Counted from the first letter of the stretch, positions 17,150 to 28,726 are shown. The stretch is 64,000 nucleotides of DNA from Marinomonas rhizomae (GCF_024397855.1 NZ_CP073343.1:2232001-2296000); one strand, 5' to 3'. The notes: generated from the sequence alone by a model not told the origin. A program made the numbers and translations.

Positions 17150-17801
17150 TGCCTCGTATGGTGCGAACTAGTTCTGGGAAGAGTTTTTTACGTAAATGAT
17201 GGATATGTACCTCTAGCGCATTACTTTCCACATCATCCCCCCAGCCGTACATTAATTGTTGAAGTACATCTCGAGTAAAAACATGACCAGGCTGACTAAC
17301 AAGTTCGTGCAGCAAAGAATACTCTCGGCGAGTTAAACTGATGTCTTTATTTTGATAAGTTACTTTATGACTTGCAGGAAACAACGTAAGACCTTTGTAA
17401 TGAATTTCACTGATTGCTCGACCATAGCTTCGACGCAGTAATGCCCGAGCACGGGCTTTAAGCTCTGTCACATCAAAAGGCTTCACCAAATAGTCATCCG
17501 CCCCTAAATCCAGACCAGACACCCTGTCTTCCAAGGCATCCCGAGCAGTCAGAATCAAAACAGGAATGCCATTATCATTTGAGCGCAGCTGCTTCAATAC
17601 AGCCAAACCGTCCAATCTTGGCAAGCCCAAATCCAGCACAACTAAATCGAACACTTCATTGGCCAATGCTTCCAATGCATGAATGCCATCATGAAGTAGA
17701 TCAACCGTGTATCCTTCACGCTTTAAAGCAGTGGCAAGGCCATCCGCTAATGAAAGATCGTCCTCTACAATGAGTATGCGCAAACCTCTTCCTTCTTTCA
17801 T
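17118..17801 (-). CDS. OmpR-family response regulator (QseB/PmrA-like)
   Basis: The 227-aa protein has a receiver domain (acidic D14-D15, phosphoacceptor D57 in VVLDLGLP, T-A in LILTARD, K in YLVKPFD) and a C-terminal winged helix DNA-binding domain (SLTRREYSLLHELVSQPG, VEVHIHHLRKKL-like, IRGIGYVV). The ATG overlaps the dsbD stop (ATGA); a TTG six codons later with AAGGAAG upstream is an alternative start. Proteins of the PmrA/QseB branch bind CTTAAK-N5-CTTAAK direct repeats, and two such boxes lie 5' of dsbD at 19678-19727, supporting control of both divergent operons. Confidence 0.93.
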   Translation of the reverse strand: MKEGRGLRILIVEDDLSLADGLATALKREGYTVDLLHDGIHALEALANEVFDLVVLDLGLPRLDGLAVLKQLRSNDNGIPVLILTARDALEDRVSGLDLGADDYLVKPFDVTELKARARALLRRSYGRAISEIHYKGLTLFPASHKVTYQNKDISLTRREYSLLHELVSQPGHVFTRDVLQQLMYGWGDDVESNALEVHIHHLRKKLFPELVRTIRGIGYVVDQELG

Positions 17802-19627
17802 AAGTTTGCCAAGGTTGATTGCAGCACTCTATCAAATTGAGCTAAATTCATTTCACCTTGGCGGGCGTTGATCAAATCACCATCTGCAGAAAAGAATAAC
17901 AGAGTTGGTGGTCCAAATACGCCATATTTTGATAAAAATGCTTGCTGAGCAGGCGTGTTTTCAGTGAGATCAAGCTGCAAAAAAGCAATGTTATTCAAAT
18001 AAACTTTTAGATCACTGCTACTAAAGACATCTTTTTCCATTTCTAAACAAGCGGTACACCAGTCGGCATACATATCTAAGACAACCAACTTCCCATTAGC
18101 TTTAGCCTGTTGCATCGCATTTTCAACAAGAACAACATTTTGCATGCGATCAAATAAAGGCTTCATTTCAGCCGCACTCACACCATTTGAAGCTGAGGAA
18201 AAGTACCCTAACGGCTTGTCTAAACTAGGTTTACCCGCTAAACCAGAGGTTAATATCGCAGCACCGTAGATTAGCAAAACTAACGCTAAGCCTTGTCGCG
18301 TCTTACCCCAACCATTATTACCAGACTCAAAGGGAGAGAGATGAATAGCATACACAATGCAAAGCAGCGCCCATAAATACACACTGATAGTGTCAGATAC
18401 GATACGGGATACTAAAGCGATGGCCACTCCCAACAAAATCACGCCAAATGCCGCCTTTACCTGCATCATCCACATACCGGCTTTCGGAAGATATTTCCCA
18501 CCTCCCAAGCCAACTAACAGTAAAGGCACGCCCATCCCTAAACTCATTACAAACAACACACTGCCACCTAGAACAGCATCTCCTGTTGTACTGATATAAA
18601 TTAGCGCGCCTGCCAAGGGAGCAGAGACACAAGGCGATACAATTAATGCTGAAATGGCCCCCATAATACCAACACCAAGATATGGACCACCGACGCTTTT
18701 TTGACTTAATCTATCCAACCTGTCACGCAGAAACATCGGTAACTGCAGTTCATAGAAGCCAAACATAGACAAAGACAAAAGAACAAACAAAACACTAAAA
18801 CTAATTAATACACCTGGAGCCTGAAACAAAGCTTGAAGATTAAGCTGTGCACCAAAAATACCGACTAAAACTCCCGCTATACTGTAAGAAAAGGACATCC
18901 CCAAGACATACGAAAGGGATAAGAAAAAGCCTTTTCTAGCGGTGATATTTCCAGCTTGCCCTGCAATAATACCAGCCAATATTGGAATCATCGGCAACAC
19001 GCAAGGTGTAAAAGTAAGACCCAAACCTAAAACAAAAAAGGTGATCAAGACCCAAAAGCGATCACCATTTAATAACAACTTAACTAACTGCCCTGCTTCA
19101 CCTTCAGTGGATGCTTTAGGGGGAGCTTGCACTGTATTATTGATGGATTTAGAAGGCACAGAAACCGATAATTGCTCGATCTCTACGGCTTTATCACTGC
19201 TGCCGCTAAAGGCCACAATCTTAGTTTGTGGTGGATAACACAAACCTGCCGCAGCGCAACCTTGATACGTCACCTTCAGGTCACTAGGCTTTTTTTCATC
19301 GCCATCAATGGCAATCGCCATTTCATTATGAAAAACATTAACCAAACCAAAATTTGGATCGTCTTTTTCTTCAGATCTCGTTAAGAAATGAAAAGGAATC
19401 GATACAGCCTTATCCTCTGCCAACGACACTTTTACTCGTGATTCATATAAATAATACCCATCAGCAATTCCCCAATGGATCTCTTTTTTAATATCATCAA
19501 CCTGCAATTTAAAGGCCTCAGACGGCTTCAAAAAATCGCTATCCGCAAAGGCTGGAATTGCCAAAAGCAAAGCAATTAAAGCAGCTACTACCCATCTAAT
19601 TTGCCGATAATACATGAAAGAAGTCAT
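17798..19627 (-). CDS. dsbD: thiol:disulfide interchange protein DsbD
   Basis: The roughly 609-aa inner-membrane protein has the full DsbD plan. A signal peptide ends near AIPAFA|DS. The periplasmic nDsbD domain has the Cys pair in GCAAAGLCYP. The membrane CcdA-type domain has TFTPCVLPMIPI and SPCVSAPLAGAL, each with the electron-shuttling Cys. The C-terminal thioredoxin domain has ADWCTACLEME. DsbD carries electrons from cytoplasmic thioredoxin to periplasmic reductases such as DsbC, CcmG or TlpA-like proteins. Two adjacent ATGs occur (19630 and 19627). It is the first gene of the dsbD-regulator-kinase operon and diverges from a tlpA-like gene, its plausible client. Confidence 0.95.
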   Translation of the reverse strand: MTSFMYYRQIRWVVAALIALLLAIPAFADSDFLKPSEAFKLQVDDIKKEIHWGIADGYYLYESRVKVSLAEDKAVSIPFHFLTRSEEKDDPNFGLVNVFHNEMAIAIDGDEKKPSDLKVTYQGCAAAGLCYPPQTKIVAFSGSSDKAVEIEQLSVSVPSKSINNTVQAPPKASTEGEAGQLVKLLLNGDRFWVLITFFVLGLGLTFTPCVLPMIPILAGIIAGQAGNITARKGFFLSLSYVLGMSFSYSIAGVLVGIFGAQLNLQALFQAPGVLISFSVLFVLLSLSMFGFYELQLPMFLRDRLDRLSQKSVGGPYLGVGIMGAISALIVSPCVSAPLAGALIYISTTGDAVLGGSVLFVMSLGMGVPLLLVGLGGGKYLPKAGMWMMQVKAAFGVILLGVAIALVSRIVSDTISVYLWALLCIVYAIHLSPFESGNNGWGKTRQGLALVLLIYGAAILTSGLAGKPSLDKPLGYFSSASNGVSAAEMKPLFDRMQNVVLVENAMQQAKANGKLVVLDMYADWCTACLEMEKDVFSSSDLKVYLNNIAFLQLDLTENTPAQQAFLSKYGVFGPPTLLFFSADGDLINARQGEMNLAQFDRVLQSTLANL

Positions 19628-19677
19628 CACTCAATATTCCTTAATATGCGTAGATTTACACACTATAGATAAGCAAC

Positions 19678-19694
19678 CTTAAGCAAATCTTACG
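19678..19694. promoter_or_regulatory. PmrA/QseB-type box 1 (CTTAAG-N5-CTTACG)
   Basis: CTTAAG at 19678-19683, five bases, then CTTACG at 19689-19694. This is an 11-bp-period direct repeat of the kind bound by OmpR-family regulators of the PmrA/QseB branch (consensus YTTAAK-N5-YTTAAK). It lies between dsbD and tlpA, 33 bp (three helical turns) from box 2. Confidence 0.6.
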
Positions 19695-19710
19695 TCATAT
19701 CTTTTTGCCC

Positions 19711-19727
19711 CTTAATTTTTCCTTAAG
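19711..19727 (+). promoter_or_regulatory. PmrA/QseB-type box 2 (CTTAAT-N5-CTTAAG)
   Basis: CTTAAT at 19711-19716, five bases, then CTTAAG at 19722-19727 match the PmrA-type consensus exactly. A possible -10 (TAGTAT, 19738-19743) follows 10 bases later, 32 bases before the tlpA start. This fits an activator site overlapping the -35 region of the plus-strand operon. Confidence 0.68.
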
Positions 19728-19774
19728 AATGGCACAGTAGTATTTCCAGTAAATCTACTACTTGGAAGCACGCT

Positions 19775-20311
19775 ATGACCAAACATCCTAAATGCATTTT
19801 GCTAGCCGCTTTAACTGGTTACCTTTTGTTATCTTCATCGTTGTGGGCATCCGATTTGACACCATCTTCCACAGCAAAAGCTGCACCTCACCAAGCTGTG
19901 ATGCTGCCTAAGTATCAAACAAACCAAAAAGTTTCGTTACAAATGGAAAAGGGCAAAGTGATACTCGTAGATTTCTGGGCTTCATGGTGTGGGCCATGCC
20001 GAGAATCATTCCCTTGGATGACAAATATACAGGCTAAATACAAAGGCCAAGGACTTAAAGTTATCGCCATCAATTTAGATCAAGAGAAACAACAAGCGTT
20101 AGATTTCTTAAAAGAATTTAAACCAGGCTTTACCGTATTGTTTGATACACAAGCTCAATTACCAGAAGACTTTGGGGTTATCGGTATGCCAACAAGCTTT
20201 TTGTTGGATCGACAAGGAAAAATTAGAGCTACTCACGTTGGCTTTCATCAGAACAATATAAATGAATATGAAGCCGCTATTGCTGAATTACTAGCAGAAA
20301 AAGGGGAATAA
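19775..20311 (+). CDS. TlpA-like periplasmic thioredoxin-fold protein
   Basis: The 178-aa product has an N-terminal signal peptide (hydrophobic segment about 8-25, cleavage near LWA|SD) and a TlpA/ResA-type redoxin domain with active site W71-C-G-P-C75 and cis-proline loop GMPTSF near 145-150. Such proteins reduce extracytoplasmic disulfides and depend on DsbD or CcdA for electrons; dsbD is the divergent neighbour. It is the first gene of a four-gene operon with DUF4266, DUF3570 and apbE genes. The neighbour's Cys-Gly-Cys tail is an obvious candidate substrate, though this is inference. Confidence 0.9.
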   Translation: MTKHPKCILLAALTGYLLLSSSLWASDLTPSSTAKAAPHQAVMLPKYQTNQKVSLQMEKGKVILVDFWASWCGPCRESFPWMTNIQAKYKGQGLKVIAINLDQEKQQALDFLKEFKPGFTVLFDTQAQLPEDFGVIGMPTSFLLDRQGKIRATHVGFHQNNINEYEAAIAELLAEKGE

Positions 20312-20314
20312 CCT

Positions 20315-20539
20315 ATGCGAAAAATAATCCATATAGTCGGCTTGCTCAGCTTACCCATTATTGTATCCGGATGCAGTGACATGGGCGTTAAGCCTTGGGA
20401 ACGGGATATTCTTGCCCAACAGGAGATGAACCTAATTAGTGATCCTATCGAAAGCAGTTTGAATGATCACATTTATTTCAGTAAAGAAGCCAGTAGTGGT
20501 GGGCAAGGATTTGGAGGTGGTGGCTGTGGCTGTAACTAA
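20315..20539 (+). CDS. DUF4266 small lipoprotein with Gly-rich Cys-Gly-Cys tail
   Basis: The 74-aa protein has a lipoprotein signal with lipobox IVSGC (lipidated Cys20), a short conserved-looking VKPWERDILAQQEM motif (25-38) and a Gly-rich end GFGGGGCGCN with Cys71 and Cys73. This matches the uncharacterised DUF4266 family. It starts three bases after the tlpA-like stop. The codons for its Gly-rich tail double as the ribosome site (GGAGG, 20513-20517) of the overlapping DUF3570 gene, so the amounts of the two proteins are probably linked. The two tail Cys could bind metal, form a disulfide reduced by the TlpA-like protein, or be modified; none of this is demonstrated. Confidence 0.88.
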   Translation: MRKIIHIVGLLSLPIIVSGCSDMGVKPWERDILAQQEMNLISDPIESSLNDHIYFSKEASSGGQGFGGGGCGCN

Positions 20540-21833
20540 GAAAACCCATAATAATCGTGAACTGGCTCAGCTATTAGCGGCTGCCAGCTGTGCCCTTATT
20601 GGCGGTATATCTCCTATTGTCAATGCGGCTGATAGTTGGGATGTAGATTCTGCTTTCCTGCTCTATTCAGAAAGTGACGGACGAGTCTCTGCTGCTGAAC
20701 CTGTTATTAGTGCAACCAAAAACTATGATGAAGAAACAAAACTTACCTTTAAAATCGCAGCCGACACCTTAACCGGTGCCTCTCCAAATGGTGCGACAGC
20801 AAGTGATCATGTTCAAATCTTCACCAGCCCTTCAGGTAAAAGTTCTTACAATGCGACTACAGGTGAGCAACCTCTAGACGATACGTTTAAAGATACTCGT
20901 ATTGCACTTTCCAGCAATTGGACTGCGCCAATAGATCGCGATTGGGCTTACGGCGTTGGTGGCTACCTTTCCAAAGAGCACGATTATCAGTCTCTTGGCG
21001 TAAATGGCAGCCTGACTCGTTATTTAAACCAAAAGAATACAACACTTACATTGGGCTTAAACTTATCTAATGATACGGTAAACCCAGAAGGCGGTATTCC
21101 CACAGGCTTGATTCAAGTACCGCTCAATAATTTAGGCAGTGAATTTACTCAGCGAAGCGACGCGGAAAATAAAAATTTAATTGATGCCGTATTCGGCGTC
21201 ACTCAAATTATCAACCGAAAAACCATCATGCAATTTAATTATGCGTTAAGCACCAGCTCTGGTTACTTAACGGATCCTTATAAAATTATTTCTGTGATAG
21301 ATGATAATGCAGGTACAAATTATGGCGGTAATTTTCAAAGCAGTGGCCGAGATTTATATCTATATGAAAAGCGGCCTGATTCACGCCTCAAGCAAAGCAT
21401 ATACTGGCAAACAAAATATCAATTTGATAACGACGATATACTCGATGTAAGTTATCGATATATGTTTGATGATTGGGGAGTTAATTCCCACACGATTGAC
21501 GCTAAGTATCGCTTTCGATTTGATAACCAGTACTTAGAACCACAACTACGCTGGTACACTCAAAGCAAAGCAGACTTTTATCATAGATATTTAAATTCTA
21601 GTGATTATACAAACGCTGATTTCGCCAGTGCTGATTATCGTTTAGGAGATTTAGATACCTATACTCTAGGCTTAAAATACGGTTATAAATTTGCGGATGA
21701 AACTGAGCTTTATACTCGATTCTCCCTTTACCATCAAGAAAGCTCTGGTGATAAAGGCTATGGAAAGCTTACATCACAAGAACTTTACCCAGGCTTGGAT
21801 GCAGCTATGTTAATCCTAGGATATAAGTTTTAA
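20526..21833 (+). CDS. DUF3570 outer-membrane protein with candidate flavinylation motif
   Basis: The frame opens at ATG 20463, but the GTG at 20526 lies eight bases after GGAGG and directly precedes a signal peptide (AQLLAAASCALIGGISPIVNAA at about 14-35, cut near NAA|DS), so I take 435 aa. The mature protein has alternating beta strands rich in Tyr/Asp/Asn and ends in the aromatic residue of LILGYKF, typical of an outer-membrane barrel. It fits the uncharacterised DUF3570 family. Residues 80-86 read D-T-L-T-G-A-S (20763-20783), resembling the D-x-x-T/S-G-A-T/S target motif of ApbE, whose gene follows. It overlaps DUF4266 by 14 bases and ends at a strong hairpin. Confidence 0.85.
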   Translation: MAVTKKTHNNRELAQLLAAASCALIGGISPIVNAADSWDVDSAFLLYSESDGRVSAAEPVISATKNYDEETKLTFKIAADTLTGASPNGATASDHVQIFTSPSGKSSYNATTGEQPLDDTFKDTRIALSSNWTAPIDRDWAYGVGGYLSKEHDYQSLGVNGSLTRYLNQKNTTLTLGLNLSNDTVNPEGGIPTGLIQVPLNNLGSEFTQRSDAENKNLIDAVFGVTQIINRKTIMQFNYALSTSSGYLTDPYKIISVIDDNAGTNYGGNFQSSGRDLYLYEKRPDSRLKQSIYWQTKYQFDNDDILDVSYRYMFDDWGVNSHTIDAKYRFRFDNQYLEPQLRWYTQSKADFYHRYLNSSDYTNADFASADYRLGDLDTYTLGLKYGYKFADETELYTRFSLYHQESSGDKGYGKLTSQELYPGLDAAMLILGYKF

Positions 21834-21841
21834 ACCATAAT

Positions 21842-21875
21842 CCCCTCTATATATCATTTATAGAGGGGGTTTCAT
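21842..21875 (+). terminator. hairpin between DUF3570 gene and apbE
   Basis: CCCCTCTATA (21842-21851) pairs with TATAGAGGGG (21859-21868) and is followed by GTTTCATC. The stem is perfect but the T-run is short, so it may attenuate rather than fully separate apbE, which starts 23 bases after the stem. Confidence 0.65.
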
Positions 21876-21890
21876 CGCTACCGGGGCACT

Positions 21891-22850
21891 ATGAAGTTAA
21901 TTGAAAAGTTACTTATAGATTCATCGTTTAACCCATCTAGCCATCCAAACCCTAGCTTATGGCAAGAAAGCGAACACGCATATAAAATTCAATTTGAATG
22001 TATGGCAAGCAACTGTTCAATATTGATTGAATCTAAACAGCTCGATCTCGTTAAAACAGCAGCTAAAAGCGCCATTATTGAAGCATGGCGAATCGAATAT
22101 AAATTTAGCCGCTATCAAACAGATAATACATTCACCAAAATCCATTCGAACGTTGATGCTATTCAAAAACTAGATACAGAAACTGCCCAATTAATGATTT
22201 TCGCTAATCACGCTTACAACGCGTCACAGGGGTTGTTTGACATAACATCTGGAATACTGAGAAAAGTATGGAAGTTTGATGGCAGTGACAATTTACCTGA
22301 AAATAGTGCAGTAAATGAACTATTGACTATAGTTGGTTGGGAAAAGTTAGGCTGGAACCCAAATAACCCAACAGAATTAACTTTGCCATCAGGTATGGAG
22401 TTGGATTTTGGCGGTATAGGCAAAGAGTATGCCGTCGATAAAATGCTGTCTATCTGTCGTCAAATCTTTTCAAAAACTACCGCTGCCATTCTTATAAACT
22501 GTGGTGGTGACCTTGCTTGTAGTGGCAAAAGGTTAAACGGTGAAAGCTGGAAAGTCGGGATTGAGTCGATTAACGATCCCACAAAAGCAACACTCATTGT
22601 TGCACTCTCCTCTGGTGCCCTTGCCACATCGGGAGACAGTCGCCGCTTTTTAATGAAAGATGGTATCCGTTATTCTCATGTTTTAAATCCAACGACTGGA
22701 TGGGCCATGACCGACGCACCAAGAAGTGTGACCGTAGGGGCGCCTACATGCGTCAATGCAGGAATAGTATCAACTCTCGCGTTACTAAAAGGTCCAGAAG
22801 CAGAAAGCTTTCTAGCATCACTGGATATGGACTATTGGATATCTAATTGA
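21891..22850 (+). CDS. apbE: ApbE-family FAD:protein FMN transferase, without visible signal peptide
   Basis: The 319-aa protein has the ApbE core: EYKFSRYQTDN (about 65-75), NASQGLFDITSG, DFGGIGKEYAVDKM (about 178-191), NCGGDL, SSGALATSGDSRRF, and SHVLNPTTGWA with conserved His/Asn. ApbE uses FAD to attach FMN covalently to a Thr/Ser of target proteins such as NqrC or RnfG. Unlike most proteobacterial ApbEs, no Sec or lipoprotein signal is visible at the N-terminus (MKLIEKLLIDSSFNPSSHPN), so it may act in the cytoplasm, or the true start differs. No nqr or rnf gene is nearby; the DUF3570 protein is the best local target candidate. Confidence 0.92.
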   Translation: MKLIEKLLIDSSFNPSSHPNPSLWQESEHAYKIQFECMASNCSILIESKQLDLVKTAAKSAIIEAWRIEYKFSRYQTDNTFTKIHSNVDAIQKLDTETAQLMIFANHAYNASQGLFDITSGILRKVWKFDGSDNLPENSAVNELLTIVGWEKLGWNPNNPTELTLPSGMELDFGGIGKEYAVDKMLSICRQIFSKTTAAILINCGGDLACSGKRLNGESWKVGIESINDPTKATLIVALSSGALATSGDSRRFLMKDGIRYSHVLNPTTGWAMTDAPRSVTVGAPTCVNAGIVSTLALLKGPEAESFLASLDMDYWISN

Positions 22851-22851
22851 G

Positions 22852-22887
22852 ATAAACTGTAAGTTTCACTTTAAACTTACAGTTTAT
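22852..22887. terminator. 15-bp perfect hairpin after apbE
   Basis: ATAAACTGTAAGTTT (22852-22866) and AAACTTACAGTTTAT (22873-22887) form a perfect 15-bp stem with a 6-base loop, starting two bases after the apbE stop. The stem is AT-rich and lacks a clear T-run; it likely ends or protects the operon mRNA. Confidence 0.65.
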
Positions 22888-22919
22888 GATTAAGCAGAAT
22901 AAAAAAATAGCCCCACATA

Positions 22920-22958
22920 CTTATCCCCTTGCGGGATGCTTATCCTCTTGCGGAAGTG
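22920..22958. repeat. imperfect tandem repeat, 19-base period
   Basis: Two adjacent copies of CTTATCCyCTTGCGGrA begin at 22920 and 22939. They lie between the apbE hairpin and the rRNA terminator in a stretch without genes. Function unknown. Confidence 0.5.
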
Positions 22959-23052
22959 CCATTGGCTAAAAGCAAACTGATGCTCGCATGTTAAGACCAC
23001 TTTATTAATTATAATGGTTAAACCAACGTAATTTTGATGAGCTATTTTTGAG

Positions 23053-23087
23053 AAAAAAAAACCCTGACTACTTGCGTAATCAGGGCA
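23053..23087 (-). terminator. intrinsic terminator of the 23S-5S-5S unit
   Basis: On the minus strand CCCTGATTAC-GCAA-GTAGTCAGGG (plus 23062-23085) has one mismatch and is followed by nine T residues. It is a classic Rho-independent terminator 16 bases after the distal 5S gene. Confidence 0.92.
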
Positions 23088-23100
23088 TTCTTAATTAAAT

Positions 23101-23214
23101 CTTGATAACGACCTACTCTCACATGGGATCTCCCACACTACCATCGGCGATGGCGCTTTTCACTTCTGAGTTCGGGATGGGATCAGGTGGTTCAACGCCT
23201 CTATGATCATCAAG
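23101..23214 (-). rRNA. rrf: 5S ribosomal RNA, distal copy
   Basis: About 114 bases with the standard gammaproteobacterial 5S core (minus strand GATCATAGAGGCGTTGAACC, then ...CCCATCCCGAACTCAGAAG). Its ends pair as CTTGATGA/TTATCAAG, differing from the proximal copy at the terminal helix while the core is identical. It is followed directly by the terminator. Confidence 0.95.
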
Positions 23215-23379
23215 AAAACTGGCTTGTCTTATCAGATATCGTCTAATAAAACCAAATTTTCAATCGCCTAAAATGACTTTAGGACTTCAAGGTATAAGCT
23301 CAAGGACAAACTAATGTCACATGCTTATCTACCAAAAATAGACACACTAATGTGAAAATCTATTTTTTAATATTTAAAG

Positions 23380-23494
23380 CTTGACTACGACCTACTCTCA
23401 CATGGGATCTCCCACACTACCATCGGCGATGGCGCTTTTCACTTCTGAGTTCGGGATGGGATCAGGTGGTTCAACGCCTCTATGATCGTCAAGC
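23380..23494 (-). rRNA. rrf: 5S ribosomal RNA, proximal copy
   Basis: About 115 bases, identical to the distal copy through the core, with terminal helix GCTTGACGA/TAGTCAAGC. It lies about 180 bases after 23S on the minus strand, and about 165 bases separate it from the second copy. Confidence 0.95.
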
Positions 23495-23673
23495 AATTCG
23501 TTTTGCGTTTTGTTCTGGCTGGACTGTGTCAGTCTCACCAAAACACGCGAATACGTGCTTGGATCTTTAACAATTCTGTTTTGAAATAACGTGTATCAAG
23601 CGATAAACCAGCTTATTCAATATCGTATATGTGTCTTTTTAACGTTTTCGTTAAAACCACTTTGGTGTTATAT

Positions 23674-26570
<2,897 letters not shown>

Positions 26571-26705
26571 ATATAACCCAAAATAGTTTCGGATCACATA
26601 CCAAAGAGCTTTTGTGTCTCTCTGGATTTACGATAATAGAAGTCACTAGGTTAAAGTGAACTTCCACCGGTTTAACGCTTGATTCATCGTTATTTCAAAA
26701 TTCGA

Positions 26706-26719
26706 ATTGTTAAAGAGCT
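26706..26719 (-). promoter_or_regulatory. boxA antitermination element of the 23S unit
   Basis: The minus strand reads AGCTCTTTAACAAT, matching the rrn boxA consensus TGCTCTTTAACA, about 70-80 bases after the spacer promoter and 140 bases before 23S. Confidence 0.75.
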
Positions 26720-26788
26720 GGTCTAAACATAAAGTTTAATACCGAGGAAAAACTTATTCACTAAGCTTCCCTCAAATCGTGGAGGCGT

Positions 26789-26816
26789 ATTATAGAGATA
26801 ACTACAATAAGGTCAA
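26789..26816 (-). promoter_or_regulatory. rrn P1-like promoter within the 16S-23S spacer
   Basis: On the minus strand TTGACC (26811-26816), a 16-base spacer and TATAAT (26789-26794) are followed by ACGCCTCC. The 16-base spacing and the GC-rich discriminator are the hallmarks of stringently controlled rrn P1 promoters. It would start 23S-5S-5S transcription independently of 16S. Confidence 0.8.
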
Positions 26817-26884
26817 CACAATTATTATATTTATTTAGAACTTTTTATCACTAACCCAAAGGCCAAAAATAGAAAGTTAAAAAC

Positions 26885-26910
26885 AAAAAAACCGCTAAGA
26901 AGCGGCTTTT
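26885..26910 (-). terminator. intrinsic terminator after 16S
   Basis: On the minus strand AAAAAGCCGCT-TCTT-AGCGG is followed by TTTTTTTG and more T residues. The GC stem (CCGCT/AGCGG at 26892-26905) is short but flanked by complementary A/T runs. It lies about 70 bases after the 16S 3' end. Confidence 0.72.
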
Positions 26911-26978
26911 TCAAGCTCTCTTTAAAAAGAGATGTATCAGATAATTTGTGTGAACGCTCACCAGAGGTTTCTATCGTT

Positions 26979-28518
<1,540 letters not shown>

Positions 28519-28726
28519 AAAAGTTTGCTTACTCAAAATCTATTACACTAACAATAACTTAATCGACTCATCATCCCTAAGAACAATAAGCCAACATAAA
28601 GCGAATTGACGTGTTAGACGTTTCGCAAGACTTCAATTTTTTTGATCATCTCGAATCAGTTAAAAACCAATCCGGACAATCTTCTGAAGCCTCTAGCGAG
28701 CGCCCACACAAATTATCTGATTATCT

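Larger units (their letters stand above)
26571..26978 (-). other. 16S-23S spacer without tRNA genes
   Basis: About 408 bases separate 16S and 23S. Read on the minus strand it contains, in order: the 3' arm of the 16S processing stem (26938-26967), an intrinsic terminator (26885-26910), a promoter TTGACC-N16-TATAAT (26789-26816), a boxA element AGCTCTTTAACAAT (near 26706-26719) and the 5' arm of the 23S stem (near 26563-26578). Neither tRNA-Ile nor tRNA-Ala, usual in gammaproteobacterial spacers, is present. Confidence 0.85.

Noticed and set aside
23101..23494. The two near-identical blocks as a mobile repeat or CRISPR-like array
   Set aside because: They are 5S rRNA genes; only two units, 115 bases each, with the expected core and a terminator.
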